This document shows positions 26,849 to 35,807 of a stretch of 64,000 nucleotides of DNA, one piece after another. The number at the start of each line of letters is the position of its first letter. Position 1 is the first letter of the stretch. Under the pieces are notes generated by a model that was not told where the DNA came from, did no database searches, and worked only from the letters and a program-made list of their open reading frames with translations. Source of the DNA: an uncultured Bacteroidia bacterium (lineage in GTDB: Bacteria; Bacteroidota; Bacteroidia; Bacteroidales; UBA932); NCBI GenBank assembly GCA_902785575.1, contig CACZZF010000001.1, forward strand, positions 1 to 64,000, read 5' to 3'. The position numbers were made by a program, and so were the translations under genes.

Positions 26849-27520
26849 TTAGCGGATAACTTTCATCAAAGCCTCTTCCATGATCTTGTAACCGGCGAGA
26901 TTCGGGTGTACCGAGTCTCCGGACAAGTCTGAACGGGTCTCTCCGTTGGCATCGGCCAAAACAGTGGCGTAGTCAACCACCTTGTAATGCTTTGCCTTAG
27001 CGTATTCCTTGATCATCGCGTTGAGCTTGGCGACTTGCTCCTTGGTGTCCTTGAGCGCGGGACGCCACCTGATGTAGGCCGAGGGGACGAGGGTGCAGAG
27101 GACCGGCTTGATCTTGTTTGCTTTGGCGATCTCGCACATGGAGATTATGTTCCCCATTGTGTTCTCGAGGGCGATATATCCGTTGTTGCGGGCTATGTCG
27201 TTGATCCCAGCGAGGATGACGACATACTTCGGGTGGTGATCTACGACATCACGGCGGAACCTGACGACCATGTGTGAGGTCACCTCACCGCTGATGCCTC
27301 GGCCAAGGAGGTTGTTCTGTTTGAAGAAGTCAGGATCCTGGCTGAACCATCCGTCTGTAATGGAGTCGCCCATGAGGACAGCGAGGGGCTTGGTGGTCAC
27401 CTCGGAGTTGGCCTGGGCGTAACGGCCAAAATGGGCCCAGTCATTGTCGGGGAGGTCCTGAGCGGAAAGTGTCAGGGCACAAAACAACGCCGCCGCGGCG
27501 GCAAAGATGATCTTTTTCAT
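26849..27520 (-). CDS. Secreted SGNH/GDSL hydrolase
   Basis: 223 residues with a Sec signal (cut after LSAQ region). SGNH blocks are complete: block I AVLMGDSITDGW with the Ser, block II GRGISGE, block III LAGINDIARNN, and block V DSVHPNLAGY with Asp and His. Likely a periplasmic esterase or acetylhydrolase acting on glycans. Its ATG comes 1 nt after the stop of the HAD gene. A second SGNH lipoprotein lies at 29449-30213. Confidence 0.88.
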   Translation of the reverse strand: MKKIIFAAAAALFCALTLSAQDLPDNDWAHFGRYAQANSEVTTKPLAVLMGDSITDGWFSQDPDFFKQNNLLGRGISGEVTSHMVVRFRRDVVDHHPKYVVILAGINDIARNNGYIALENTMGNIISMCEIAKANKIKPVLCTLVPSAYIRWRPALKDTKEQVAKLNAMIKEYAKAKHYKVVDYATVLADANGETRSDLSGDSVHPNLAGYKIMEEALMKVIR

Positions 27521-27521
27521 T

Positions 27522-28442
27522 TTAATCTGTATTTAAGTTATCTGTTTCTCTTAGAAGTACTTCCCTCAATTGGTCTACGGTATCCACAACCACATCGGCC
27601 TCCATCAGGTCTGCCTTCGGCCTGAAGCCCCAGGACACCCCGATCGCCCCTATCCCGGCGTTCCTCGCCGTCCTGATGTCCGTCGCCGAATCCCCCACCA
27701 GCACCACGAATCCACCAGAGTATCTTTCAGAGTCATGAGGAGGCAAGGCTCGATTCCGTCTCCCTGCGCTTCGCGCCCTATCCGGGTAAATGGTCGCCGG
27801 AATCGACCTTGCCTCCTCTGCCCCAGTCTCCGGCTGCGCCACTGCACAGCGGCCGTACTCAGCCGCAGCGAGCCCTGAGCGAAGTCGAAGGGCGACGCGA
27901 GAATGGACGCGGCCGCGGGCAGGTGGCGAGCCGGCCAAGGCGGGATCGGGCCTTGCCGCATTAAAGCCGGCAAAAGCGGCATCCATGGCGAGGCGGACGA
28001 CTTCGGGGTCAGGTTTGAGGGGAAGGCCGGGGGCGTTCCCGAGAATCTTGGCAAAGGGAATATCCGGGAAGAAGCGCCGTATCAGGGTTTCGGTTCCAGC
28101 TTGGAACTTGTTTGAGGTCACAGCCAGTTTGATGTCCGAATCAGAAAGCTCACGGAGCAAATCCTGGATGCCGGGATATGGCCGGGACAGGACATCGATA
28201 TGGCTGGTGTAATATTCAAGGAAACGGCTGAGGGACAATTCTATAATCTCATCAGAAGCACCTTCGGGAAGGGCTCTTGTGACAAGATTCCGGATCCCAT
28301 GGCCAACCATCGCCCTATATTCCTCGACTGAATGCCCCGGAAAACCACCCTCCGACAAGGCGTACTCCACGGCGGCGGAGAGATCACCTATCGTGTCGAT
28401 AAGAGTTCCGTCAAGGTCGAATATCACGAGCGAATTATCCAT
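27522..28442 (-). CDS. HAD phosphatase (Gph-like) enlarged by palindromic insertions
   Basis: 306 residues from MDNSLVIFD (ATG 28440-28442). HAD motifs are present: FDLDGTLID near 8-16, VTSNK near 108-112, KPDPEV near 143, and VGDSATDIRTARNAG near 249. Between the last two, relatives have about 25 residues; here there are over 100. The extra 80-odd residues (about 158-244, Arg/Ala-rich, including RARSAGRRNR) are coded by two large palindromic repeats at 27737-27818 and about 27828-27930, both in frame. The active-site order is kept, so the protein could still fold with a long loop. Phosphoglycolate-type substrate is a guess. Confidence 0.8.
   Translation of the reverse strand: MDNSLVIFDLDGTLIDTIGDLSAAVEYALSEGGFPGHSVEEYRAMVGHGIRNLVTRALPEGASDEIIELSLSRFLEYYTSHIDVLSRPYPGIQDLLRELSDSDIKLAVTSNKFQAGTETLIRRFFPDIPFAKILGNAPGLPLKPDPEVVRLAMDAAFAGFNAARPDPALAGSPPARGRVHSRVALRLRSGLAAAEYGRCAVAQPETGAEEARSIPATIYPDRARSAGRRNRALPPHDSERYSGGFVVLVGDSATDIRTARNAGIGAIGVSWGFRPKADLMEADVVVDTVDQLREVLLRETDNLNTD
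27737..27818 (+). repeat. Palindromic core element, copy A (in the HAD gene)
   Basis: The conserved core 27759-27797 (with GCGCTTCGCGCCCTATCC and GGGTAAATGGTCG) is bracketed by copy-specific arms: left 27737-27758 (GAGGCAAGG...CGATTCCG), right 27798-27818 (CGGAATCG..CCTTGCCTC). The arms pair over about 20 bp with one bulged base. Host gene reads the core as IYPDRARSAG. Shared core with copies B, C and D. Confidence 0.85.
27828..27930 (+). repeat. Second palindrome in the HAD gene, CCCTGAGCGAAGTCGAAGGG core
   Basis: The unit 27872-27893 (GCCCTGAGCGAAGTCGAAGGGC) sits in the middle of an imperfect inverted repeat: GGCTGCGCCACTGC..CAGCGGCCG on the left mirrors CGCGGCCGCGGGCAGGTGGCGAGCC on the right. 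The core resembles the unit at 6130-6150. Together with copy A it accounts for the unusual 80-odd residues of the host protein. Confidence 0.65.
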
Positions 28443-28469
28443 ACCAACAAACAAAAATAAGAAAAAATA

Positions 28470-29399
28470 CTAAGACTTGGACCTCTGGCCCGCCAGGATC
28501 ACTCCGGCCAGAATAGCCACAGATCCTATAAGGGACATTGGGGTCATCTTCTCCCCGAGAATAATGATAGCCGTAATCAGAGTGAAGACCGGATTAAGGT
28601 AGACATAATTGGTCACCGTGACATTTCCGAGCTTCGACATCGCAATATTCCATACCACGAAACAAGCCAGCGAAGCTATCAGTCCCAAGAACAACAAGTT
28701 GAGATAGACGACCGGTTGTCCGAGGATCCCGGGAGAGAACGACCCGGCGGTGGTCCCCAGGAACGGGATAATGGTCAACAGACCATAGAAGAACACCTTA
28801 CGGGTAGCAAATACGGATCCATAATCACTTGTCATCTGCCCCATGAACATGCTGTAGAGAGCCCAGCACAATGCCGCGGCGATCGATAAAAGATCCCCGG
28901 CAAGGGAGAATTCCAAGCGGGAACCGTCAAAGAGGACCATCGCCATTCCCGCCAGCGCCAATAACGTTCCCGCGATAAGCGGGAATCCCACCTTGATATT
29001 CTCAAGCCCATCCGCGAACCGACCCCTCAGGAACTTCTTTCCGAAAAGAGTGAATATGGCCGTGAAAACAGGGGCCACACAGACAAGGAAGGCCACATTA
29101 GCCGCCTGGGTATATGCCAGAGCAGTGTTTTCGGTAAGGAAATATAAAGATCCTCCAGTAACCCCAAGGAACAGGCACATCAGCTCGTCCTTCCAATTGT
29201 CACAGAATAAACGAGTCTTGCCCTTCCCAGTCAGGGTCAGAATCCATATTCCGACATAAGCCAAAGAGAAACGGATGAAGAATATTGCCGCGGGATGCAT
29301 CCCGGCCCCGATCAGGGTCTTTGTGCAGACGAATGTCACACCCCAGACCGCCACGACGGCGAGGGCCAAAAGATGATATAGAGCCTTTCTGGAAGCCAT
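28470..29399 (-). CDS. EamA/DMT-family transporter
   Basis: 309 residues from MASRKALYHLL (ATG 29397-29399). Ten hydrophobic helices in two homologous EamA halves, with the usual TKTLIGAGMHPAAIFFIRF after helix 1 and YVYLNPVFTLITAIIILGE in the second half. Export of amino acids or small metabolites is typical; substrate unknown. It shares a short upstream region with the divergent SGNH gene. Confidence 0.9.
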   Translation of the reverse strand: MASRKALYHLLALAVVAVWGVTFVCTKTLIGAGMHPAAIFFIRFSLAYVGIWILTLTGKGKTRLFCDNWKDELMCLFLGVTGGSLYFLTENTALAYTQAANVAFLVCVAPVFTAIFTLFGKKFLRGRFADGLENIKVGFPLIAGTLLALAGMAMVLFDGSRLEFSLAGDLLSIAAALCWALYSMFMGQMTSDYGSVFATRKVFFYGLLTIIPFLGTTAGSFSPGILGQPVVYLNLLFLGLIASLACFVVWNIAMSKLGNVTVTNYVYLNPVFTLITAIIILGEKMTPMSLIGSVAILAGVILAGQRSKS

Positions 29400-29448
29400 A
29401 TTGTCAAATCCGAGCCGCAATATACGAAAAAAAGAGTATCTTTATGAC

Positions 29449-30213
29449 ATGAAAAAGCTTCTACTCAAAGCCGCAGCACTCATTCTGGGAGCATTATTTA
29501 TCACCTCCTGTGCGGACAGACCCGCCAAAGGGAAACATGTGGTATTCATAGGCGATTCCATCACCGATGGCAACTGGGGCTGCGTCAATGGCTACAAACC
29601 GACCTCCGCCGAGCGGAGCCACACCGATTTCAACCACATCTATGGCCATAGCTATATGATGCTCATCGCCTCGGATTTCCAGGCCAAGCATCCGGAAGCG
29701 GACTACCAGTTCTACAACCGTGGGTTCAGCGGCCACAAACTTGCTGATCTTGAGGGCAGGTGGCAGGAGGATGTGCTGGACCTCAATCCAGACGTCCTTT
29801 CAGTCCTGGTAGGGGTAAACGACATGGGGAACCATTTCAGAAACAAAGAAGAAGACGATACTCCTTTCGATTATGAAGGATGGAAAGAACGCTATCGTTC
29901 GTTGCTTCTCAAGACAAAGGAGAAGAACCCCTCTGTACAACTTGTCCTTTGCGTTCCGTTCCTGGCCAAGGAAGGCTCCACCGGGCAATTAGCCGATTAT
30001 AATGACCGCAAAGAAATGGTGACCCGCCTCGCAGGAATAGTACGGGAGCTGGCCTCTGAGCTGGATGCCACATGTGTGCCATTCGACACCATGTTCGAAG
30101 ATCTGATCAAGTCCGAGCCTCGCCCGACCTACTGGATCTGGGACGGAGTCCATCCCACCCCTGCCGGTCACCGGAAAATGGCCGACCTCTGGGAAAAGGA
30201 AGTCAAACTTTGA
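29449..30213 (+). CDS. SGNH hydrolase lipoprotein
   Basis: 254 residues from MKKLLLKAAALILGALFITSC (lipidated Cys at 21). SGNH blocks: VVFIGDSITDGNWG, FYNRGFSGHKL, LVGVNDMGNHFR and WDGVHPTPAGH. It matches the branch that acts as carbohydrate esterase in Bacteroidetes. A near -7 box (TATCTTTA, about 29437) precedes it. Only about 50 bp separate it from the divergent EamA gene. Confidence 0.88.
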   Translation: MKKLLLKAAALILGALFITSCADRPAKGKHVVFIGDSITDGNWGCVNGYKPTSAERSHTDFNHIYGHSYMMLIASDFQAKHPEADYQFYNRGFSGHKLADLEGRWQEDVLDLNPDVLSVLVGVNDMGNHFRNKEEDDTPFDYEGWKERYRSLLLKTKEKNPSVQLVLCVPFLAKEGSTGQLADYNDRKEMVTRLAGIVRELASELDATCVPFDTMFEDLIKSEPRPTYWIWDGVHPTPAGHRKMADLWEKEVKL

Positions 30214-30219
30214 TGTCTT

Positions 30220-30904
30220 TCAGAGCCGGTCAAGGTATCTAATGACAGATTTTATTGGAATGCCTGAGACTCTTGCCATTTGCTCGACATTGGAAGAGAA
30301 CCGATATCGTATCTGCCTGAATAACTCTGTTAATTGATCTTGATCAAGGCCGATGAGAGTTTCTGTCCCGAATAACGACCTGCACAAGTCGGGCAAAGCC
30401 GACACAATGACCTGATCCCTGAAAGAAGGGATGTCCGCATCCATTGACGAAAGCCTACGTTTAGCTTTAGATGAATTAGTCAGGAAGTAACTCCACGGAA
30501 ATATGAACTCCCTGTCCCCATATATATGAGAACGGGTTAGCACAGATGTTTGCGGCAACACAATTCATTAACACATAGGCTATTGCCCTTTCCAGAGACT
30601 CCTGTTCCAAACTTACCTCCTGGATGTCATTCTTATTGCCCCGCAAGAGCTCCTTCACACCATACTTTAAGCGGAAGTACCTAGAATACTGTTTCTTAAG
30701 TTCATTGGTAAACATTTCCGCCTTCCATTTTTCGCACTCCAAGACAAAGTGGACATGATTCGACATCAAAATAAAAGCCAGCACATTAACTCTAAGAGTC
30801 ATAGACACAACCGCTACAAGATTCATCGCGGTCCTGAAATCATCGAAGTCCCTAAACCACACCTTTTTTTCAAGATGTTCGGTTGTGACAAGGAAATATC
30901 TCAT
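30220..30904 (-). pseudogene. RAYT-type Y1 (HUH) transposase, frameshifted
   Basis: Part one (30476-30904) starts MRYFLVTTEHLEKKVWF and holds the HUH motif MSNHVHFVLEC and the helix with the probable catalytic Tyr (ERAIAYVLMNCVAANI). It ends wrongly after SYIWG. The other frame continues at once with GDREFIFPWSYFLTNSSKAK and runs to 30220, ending in an HTH-like EQMARVSGIPIKSVIRYL. A one-base loss near 30519-30526 (in or beside GGGG) joins the halves into about 225 residues. Family members excise or copy short palindromic (REP) sequences. With the shift it is probably inactive. Confidence 0.75.
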
Positions 30905-30906
30905 AA

Positions 30907-31746
30907 TCAGAAAGGCAAATCCATATATTCCTCCATACCTTCCTCATGATATTCTTCCAACTCATAGGTTTCAATCAACCACTCCTCAAGCATGCTCTTG
31001 GCATTATGAGCATTCATCATCAATTCGAAAGGTGAAAAATCGTATGGAAGGCCATCCGCGCTAACGAACATATTCAAGTATTCCAGGGCACGAGTGTATT
31101 TCGCGATCAAGTTCTCCCTTTCAATATCCGTGAGGGGGCGGAGCAACAATCCGTCATCATACTGTGGAATACGAGCAGAAATATAACAATTCCTTCCTCT
31201 CTTGATATCTACCAAATAGTGTTTCTTCCACGGAAGCGCCAAATACTGAGGACCATATTCTTTCTCATACTTGCCAGGATTGCCGAGAATATCCAGTTTA
31301 TCTTCCAGATCATAGATCATAACATTCCTGGCGATCCTGTTTGATGCGATAGGGATCAGATACTTCCTATAAGCTTCCGACCAACGAGTTTTCGCGAGGA
31401 ACCACTCCTCTAGCTCATTATCTTTAAGATTTTGAGGTCTATTAATATTAAGAAGGTCAACATCATCCACCTCCTCAGAAACTCTTTTCTTTATCTCAAA
31501 GGGAGGGGTGGCAAACAGATCGAGTACCGGCTTCCAAAGTGAAGCTTCAGTCACATCACAAGAAAACAGCAATCTAGCATAAGATGACCCACCATAAACT
31601 TCGTGCATCAAGCCGACAATCTGCTCATCGAAGTTTTTAGCTTTGGCCATTACCCTGCACGAGTGGGCAACTATCGCTTTGCGTTCCGACTTCCAATCCA
31701 ATGACACCAAGTCAAGGATACTAAAACATTGGTCTAAAATCATCAT
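30907..31746 (-). CDS. HD-domain-like protein
   Basis: 279 residues, soluble. The N-terminus resembles HD hydrolases of the SpoT type: KAIVAHSCRVMAKAKNFDE, then IVGLMHEVYGGSS (HE in place of HD), and later RNVMIYDLEDKLDILG, matching the conserved K-x-x-D-x-x-x-N region with changes. The metal set is therefore imperfect and activity uncertain. The C-terminal acidic tail is EEYHEEGMEEYMDLPF. It ends 2 nt before the transposase remnant starts. Role unknown. Confidence 0.55.
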   Translation of the reverse strand: MMILDQCFSILDLVSLDWKSERKAIVAHSCRVMAKAKNFDEQIVGLMHEVYGGSSYARLLFSCDVTEASLWKPVLDLFATPPFEIKKRVSEEVDDVDLLNINRPQNLKDNELEEWFLAKTRWSEAYRKYLIPIASNRIARNVMIYDLEDKLDILGNPGKYEKEYGPQYLALPWKKHYLVDIKRGRNCYISARIPQYDDGLLLRPLTDIERENLIAKYTRALEYLNMFVSADGLPYDFSPFELMMNAHNAKSMLEEWLIETYELEEYHEEGMEEYMDLPF

Positions 31747-31838
31747 GGTTTAAGTCAATTAAGTAATACATCCGAAATATAATCAATTTCCACGAAACAT
31801 TCACCATAATAATCCTAACGTCCCGGAAACATGGACGA

Positions 31839-31866
31839 AAGTAACAATATCCATTTATATTGTTAC
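31839..31866. repeat. Inverted repeat between the HD-like gene and the GH fusion gene
   Basis: GTAACAATAT and ATATTGTTAC (10-bp arms) around a 6-bp loop. It is about 95 bp upstream of the HD-like gene and 60 bp after the GH31-GH78 gene. An operator or an AT-rich hairpin is possible; no T tract follows on either strand. Confidence 0.45.
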
Positions 31867-31926
31867 CCTCGTGCTAACTTTTGGGACGAAAGGAACAATT
31901 GTGGGCAATGAACAACCAGCCTCCCC

Positions 31927-34900
31927 CTACAGGCTGGTCTCGAAGTGGCGCTTCCCGCCAGAGATGATTTCCGGGGATGGTTTTCCTGGGATAAACACTT
32001 CTGTACGAATCCCTTCCGGAACCTCAACATCCCACTTGAAGACCCCGTCCTCAACCTTCCATGAGCTGGAAATCTTGCCATGGACCGAATCATACGTGCA
32101 GTCCACATAATCAAGTCCTTTGATCGGGTAAGGCTTGAGTTCGATCTCCGCGAAGCCAGGCTTGAGAGGGCGTATCCCCGCAAGGTACTCATATTCCCAA
32201 GTGATCAGGTCTCCGAGAAGCATGACATGGTTGCCCGAATTCATAGCGGGATCGGCCGTGTCGCCGTTCCAAAGCTCCCAGATTGTGGTGGCGCCATGAG
32301 CGGCCATATATCCCCAGGAAGGATAGGTGTCGTCAGAGGCGATCTTGAGAGCGAGATCCGGCCTGCCGAACTCCGTGAGAGTCCGCATAAGTACCTGGAT
32401 ACCAATGACTCCAGAGCTCACGTGACCGCCGAACTCGTTTTCGGTTTTATTCACTAAAGAGGCGAAGACCCTTTGCTGCTCCTCCTTGGGTGTAAGCCCG
32501 TACCATAACGCCAACAGATTGGCTGTCACGGTATTATTGTCATAGAAACCTCCCTCGGAATTATAATACTTCCTGTTGAAAGCCTCAACGCTGGCTTTAC
32601 GTTCAGCCTCGAAATACTCCACATCCCCGGGATAACCGGCGACAGGGGCGAGTTCCTTCATAACCTCGCAATAATGGACATAGTAAGGCGTGGCTATCAC
32701 CGCGGGAGCCGTGATGCGCGCGGGATCCTGGGAATGAATCATTTCCAAGGATTCAGGCGGCATACACCAGTCACCGTAGTTGTCTTTTGTCATTATCCCG
32801 TCCACAAGATACCTGTCTTTCATATATAAGAGCCACTTTCTCATCGCAGGGTAATGCTTCACGATGACATCCTCGTCACCGAAACGCATCCACAACATCC
32901 TGGCGGCATCGATGAACAATCCCGGCCAAGTCATGTTGTCGGGACGAACCGTCCAGAAATTGGGAGCCACGCTCGGAAGCTGACCCTCCTCGTTCTGCTC
33001 GGTGGCGATGTCATCCAGCCATTTTGAATATAGGGCATGATTGTCGAAAATCCAGCTCTCTCCGTAGCACCCTGTAGCCCTGTCGCCAAGCCAGCCCATA
33101 CGCTCATCCCTCTGCGGGCAATCAGTAGGCATCCCCCGGTAATTGCCCCGAATCCCCCAGAACGCGTTCTTATACACTTGGTTAATCACAGGATCCGAAC
33201 ACTCGAAATGGCCGGTCGTGGCCATTTTGTCATAGATGACCTGCCCTTCGAAATCCTCAAGTGAAGGCTGATAAGAAAGGCCGCTGATCTCGACGAAACG
33301 GAATCCATGGTACACGAACAAAGGATGCCAGACAAACTCCCTGTCGTCCCGGGCGATGTAATAATCCCTGGCCTTGGCGGTACGAAGATTCTCGGTGTAT
33401 AGCTCGCCGTTATCCTGAAGCGTCTCGGCGAACCGCATCTTCAAAGTGTCACCCGCACTCATCCTCGCCTTGACCTGCAACCAACCGACCATGTTCTGAC
33501 CCATGTCAAGAATATATCTCCCGTCGGATAAAGGACTGATTGACATCGGCTTCAAGACATCCTGGATCTCGATGTTAGGATTCGGTTGCATGGTAAGCTT
33601 CCCAAAAGGAGCCTCAGCCATCTCCGCCTGATGCCATGAACTATCGTCGAACGAAGGATCAAGCCATCCGTCCTGTTCCATCCGAGCATCATATATCTCT
33701 CCGTCATATTCATTATTGGAGCGTATCGGCCCGTCAGCCGTAGCTTTCCAGCTCTTATCACTCACGACCTTCTGGATGCTTCCGTCCGAATAAAGAATCT
33801 CAAGCTGGCAGATAAGGCAGGGCAGCTGCTTGTCGTAACGCTTGTAGGTGTTGATATTGTCCCAGCTCACCCTGACCCCGGGGAAACGCCCTGTACCTAG
33901 GGCCACGCCCATCGCATTGACACCCTTCTTCAAAAGGCCTGTGACGTTGAAACTATTGTAATACACAGTCTTATCATAGTTGGAGACAGTGGGCATCAAA
34001 ACCTGCGCTCCCCCAACCTTGAACCCGTTGATATATGCTTCATAAAGGCCCAGGCCACAAATATGCAACCATGCCTCGCGGACTGTCTTGCCTGACTGGA
34101 AGGTTGTTCTTAAATATCTCGCCGGAAGGGACACATCACCGGTCCTGACATCCTCAGGAGAAGTGATGCCTATCCAGGAGGCCTCCCAACCGACCATTGG
34201 CTTCCTTAACACTGCCTTGCAAGGCTTTGAGGTCTTTCCGGTGATCTTGGTCTTCGCGGTCAGAGGATTATACCTCACCCTGCAATCACTGTAAGCGGTT
34301 CCCTCGCCATCAGGTAGATGGAGGGTCACATCAATAGGTTCATTCCCGGGAACTATCAGTATATCAATATGATCGCCCTGATCCATCGGAATGACAGCTC
34401 CGACCCTGGCGTAAAGCGGGAACTCATCAAGGGCATATTCTTTCTCGACAACCGAACCTCCCTTCAGACGCTCCCTTGTGCCCCACTCCATCCAATCGTC
34501 CCCCTCCGGAAGGGTGAAGGAGACATGGGAGTCATCATCGGTTATAGCTTTGGTGAAAAGGTCCGGTCCGAGAAGGTGGCTCTCCTGCTCGAAATCAACG
34601 TCCCGAAGCAGGGTGCCACCATTCAAATGAGCGTCCACAATGGTTGAGAAAATATATGGAACCAACTGATGATGAAGCAATACGACATCTTTATAGATCT
34701 TCGCGGCCTCCTCATCGTGCCACCAAGCCAGATGGTTCTCGAACGGCTTGTTGGCACCTCCGTTAACCATGCCAGCTGTAAGGGCGCCGAACTGAGCATA
34801 CCTTATGAGTTGCTCCTTTCCAGGAGCCGCGCCGGTAAAGCCTCCGACCTCCACACCAACAGCCCCATAGCCGTGCCCGGCAGATAAATAGACGTTTTTG

Positions 34901-35703
34901 ATCTGATGTTTCAGTCCTTGCCAATCCCCAGTGAAATCACCGCACCAGCCAAGACTGAGCTTGTTCTTGCTGGAATTATCCGCGTCCCCCTGGAATGAGT
35001 ATGGCCTGGCCAGAATCATTCCCATGCCTGGACGGCGGCTGTTCACATAGTCGTACATGGCGTCGTAGTAGAAATGCCTGTATTCCTTGTTGGACATTTC
35101 CCCTACGCTGGTGGCGACAGGCTCCGGAATACTCAATTCCCCCTGGTCAACCTTGAATCCATACACCCCTCCTTCCATTACCTTGTCAAGCTGCGAATAC
35201 CACCACTCGGTGGCCTCCGGACTTGTGAAATCGATATGGACTCCCGTGCCCTTCCACCAATTGTAAGGCTTCCCCCCATTCACAACAAATCCGTTGGAAA
35301 CAGCCTCGTCATAATTAGAGCTTTTATCGACCGGGCAATCCGCACTGACGGTATTCACGCAACCGGTCAGCCAAAGGATTGAGTGGACACCCTTGTCGAG
35401 AAGACCGGACGTCAATTTCAGGGGCTCCGGGTAACGGTTCGGGTCCCAAGTGAAATTGTTGTAGCTGGTCGCCCAAGGGCTGTCAATGATGACTCCATTA
35501 ACCGGAATGCCCCTCTCCAAATACCCATCAACCAGACGGTTCACCGCATCCTGAGTGTTGAATTCATCCTCCCAGACAATATGGCCCAAAGCCCAGGCTG
35601 GAGTGACGGGAATATTATCGGAATCAGCCTTTGGATTGACCCGGGAACATGAACCTGCCAGAATCGCCAGCAAGGCTAACAACATCCAATTAAAAGGTTT
35701 CAT
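31927..35703 (-). CDS. GH31-GH78 fusion lipoprotein (glycosidase plus alpha-L-rhamnosidase)
   Basis: 1258 residues with a lipoprotein signal (LLALLAILAGSC, Cys near 19). Residues about 35-480 form a GH31-type barrel: IIDSPWATSYNNFTWDP, nucleophile Asp in GGVYGFKVDQGEL, acid/base Asp in LGWCGDFTGDWQGL. Residues about 500-1258 are a GH78 rhamnosidase: N-terminal beta domains (WLHICGLGLYEAYINGFKVG), the catalytic (alpha/alpha)6 barrel with TDCPQRDERMGWLGD carrying the acid Glu, and HGATTIWELWNGD. Both active-site sets look intact. Each family is usually a separate protein, so one chain holding both is notable. It is exported, next to other glycan enzymes; a rhamnose-containing pectic or bacterial glycan is a reasonable target. 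Confidence 0.88.
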   Translation of the reverse strand: MKPFNWMLLALLAILAGSCSRVNPKADSDNIPVTPAWALGHIVWEDEFNTQDAVNRLVDGYLERGIPVNGVIIDSPWATSYNNFTWDPNRYPEPLKLTSGLLDKGVHSILWLTGCVNTVSADCPVDKSSNYDEAVSNGFVVNGGKPYNWWKGTGVHIDFTSPEATEWWYSQLDKVMEGGVYGFKVDQGELSIPEPVATSVGEMSNKEYRHFYYDAMYDYVNSRRPGMGMILARPYSFQGDADNSSKNKLSLGWCGDFTGDWQGLKHQIKNVYLSAGHGYGAVGVEVGGFTGAAPGKEQLIRYAQFGALTAGMVNGGANKPFENHLAWWHDEEAAKIYKDVVLLHHQLVPYIFSTIVDAHLNGGTLLRDVDFEQESHLLGPDLFTKAITDDDSHVSFTLPEGDDWMEWGTRERLKGGSVVEKEYALDEFPLYARVGAVIPMDQGDHIDILIVPGNEPIDVTLHLPDGEGTAYSDCRVRYNPLTAKTKITGKTSKPCKAVLRKPMVGWEASWIGITSPEDVRTGDVSLPARYLRTTFQSGKTVREAWLHICGLGLYEAYINGFKVGGAQVLMPTVSNYDKTVYYNSFNVTGLLKKGVNAMGVALGTGRFPGVRVSWDNINTYKRYDKQLPCLICQLEILYSDGSIQKVVSDKSWKATADGPIRSNNEYDGEIYDARMEQDGWLDPSFDDSSWHQAEMAEAPFGKLTMQPNPNIEIQDVLKPMSISPLSDGRYILDMGQNMVGWLQVKARMSAGDTLKMRFAETLQDNGELYTENLRTAKARDYYIARDDREFVWHPLFVYHGFRFVEISGLSYQPSLEDFEGQVIYDKMATTGHFECSDPVINQVYKNAFWGIRGNYRGMPTDCPQRDERMGWLGDRATGCYGESWIFDNHALYSKWLDDIATEQNEEGQLPSVAPNFWTVRPDNMTWPGLFIDAARMLWMRFGDEDVIVKHYPAMRKWLLYMKDRYLVDGIMTKDNYGDWCMPPESLEMIHSQDPARITAPAVIATPYYVHYCEVMKELAPVAGYPGDVEYFEAERKASVEAFNRKYYNSEGGFYDNNTVTANLLALWYGLTPKEEQQRVFASLVNKTENEFGGHVSSGVIGIQVLMRTLTEFGRPDLALKIASDDTYPSWGYMAAHGATTIWELWNGDTADPAMNSGNHVMLLGDLITWEYEYLAGIRPLKPGFAEIELKPYPIKGLDYVDCTYDSVHGKISSSWKVEDGVFKWDVEVPEGIRTEVFIPGKPSPEIISGGKRHFETSL

Positions 35704-35807
35704 ATTATGTGTGGTGTTTCTTTCTTTAACCCAATAAAATTAGTAAATTTACGTCCAAGACGCAAATTGCGCCAGCATTATTATCATCCACATACACAGA
35801 TAGCATC

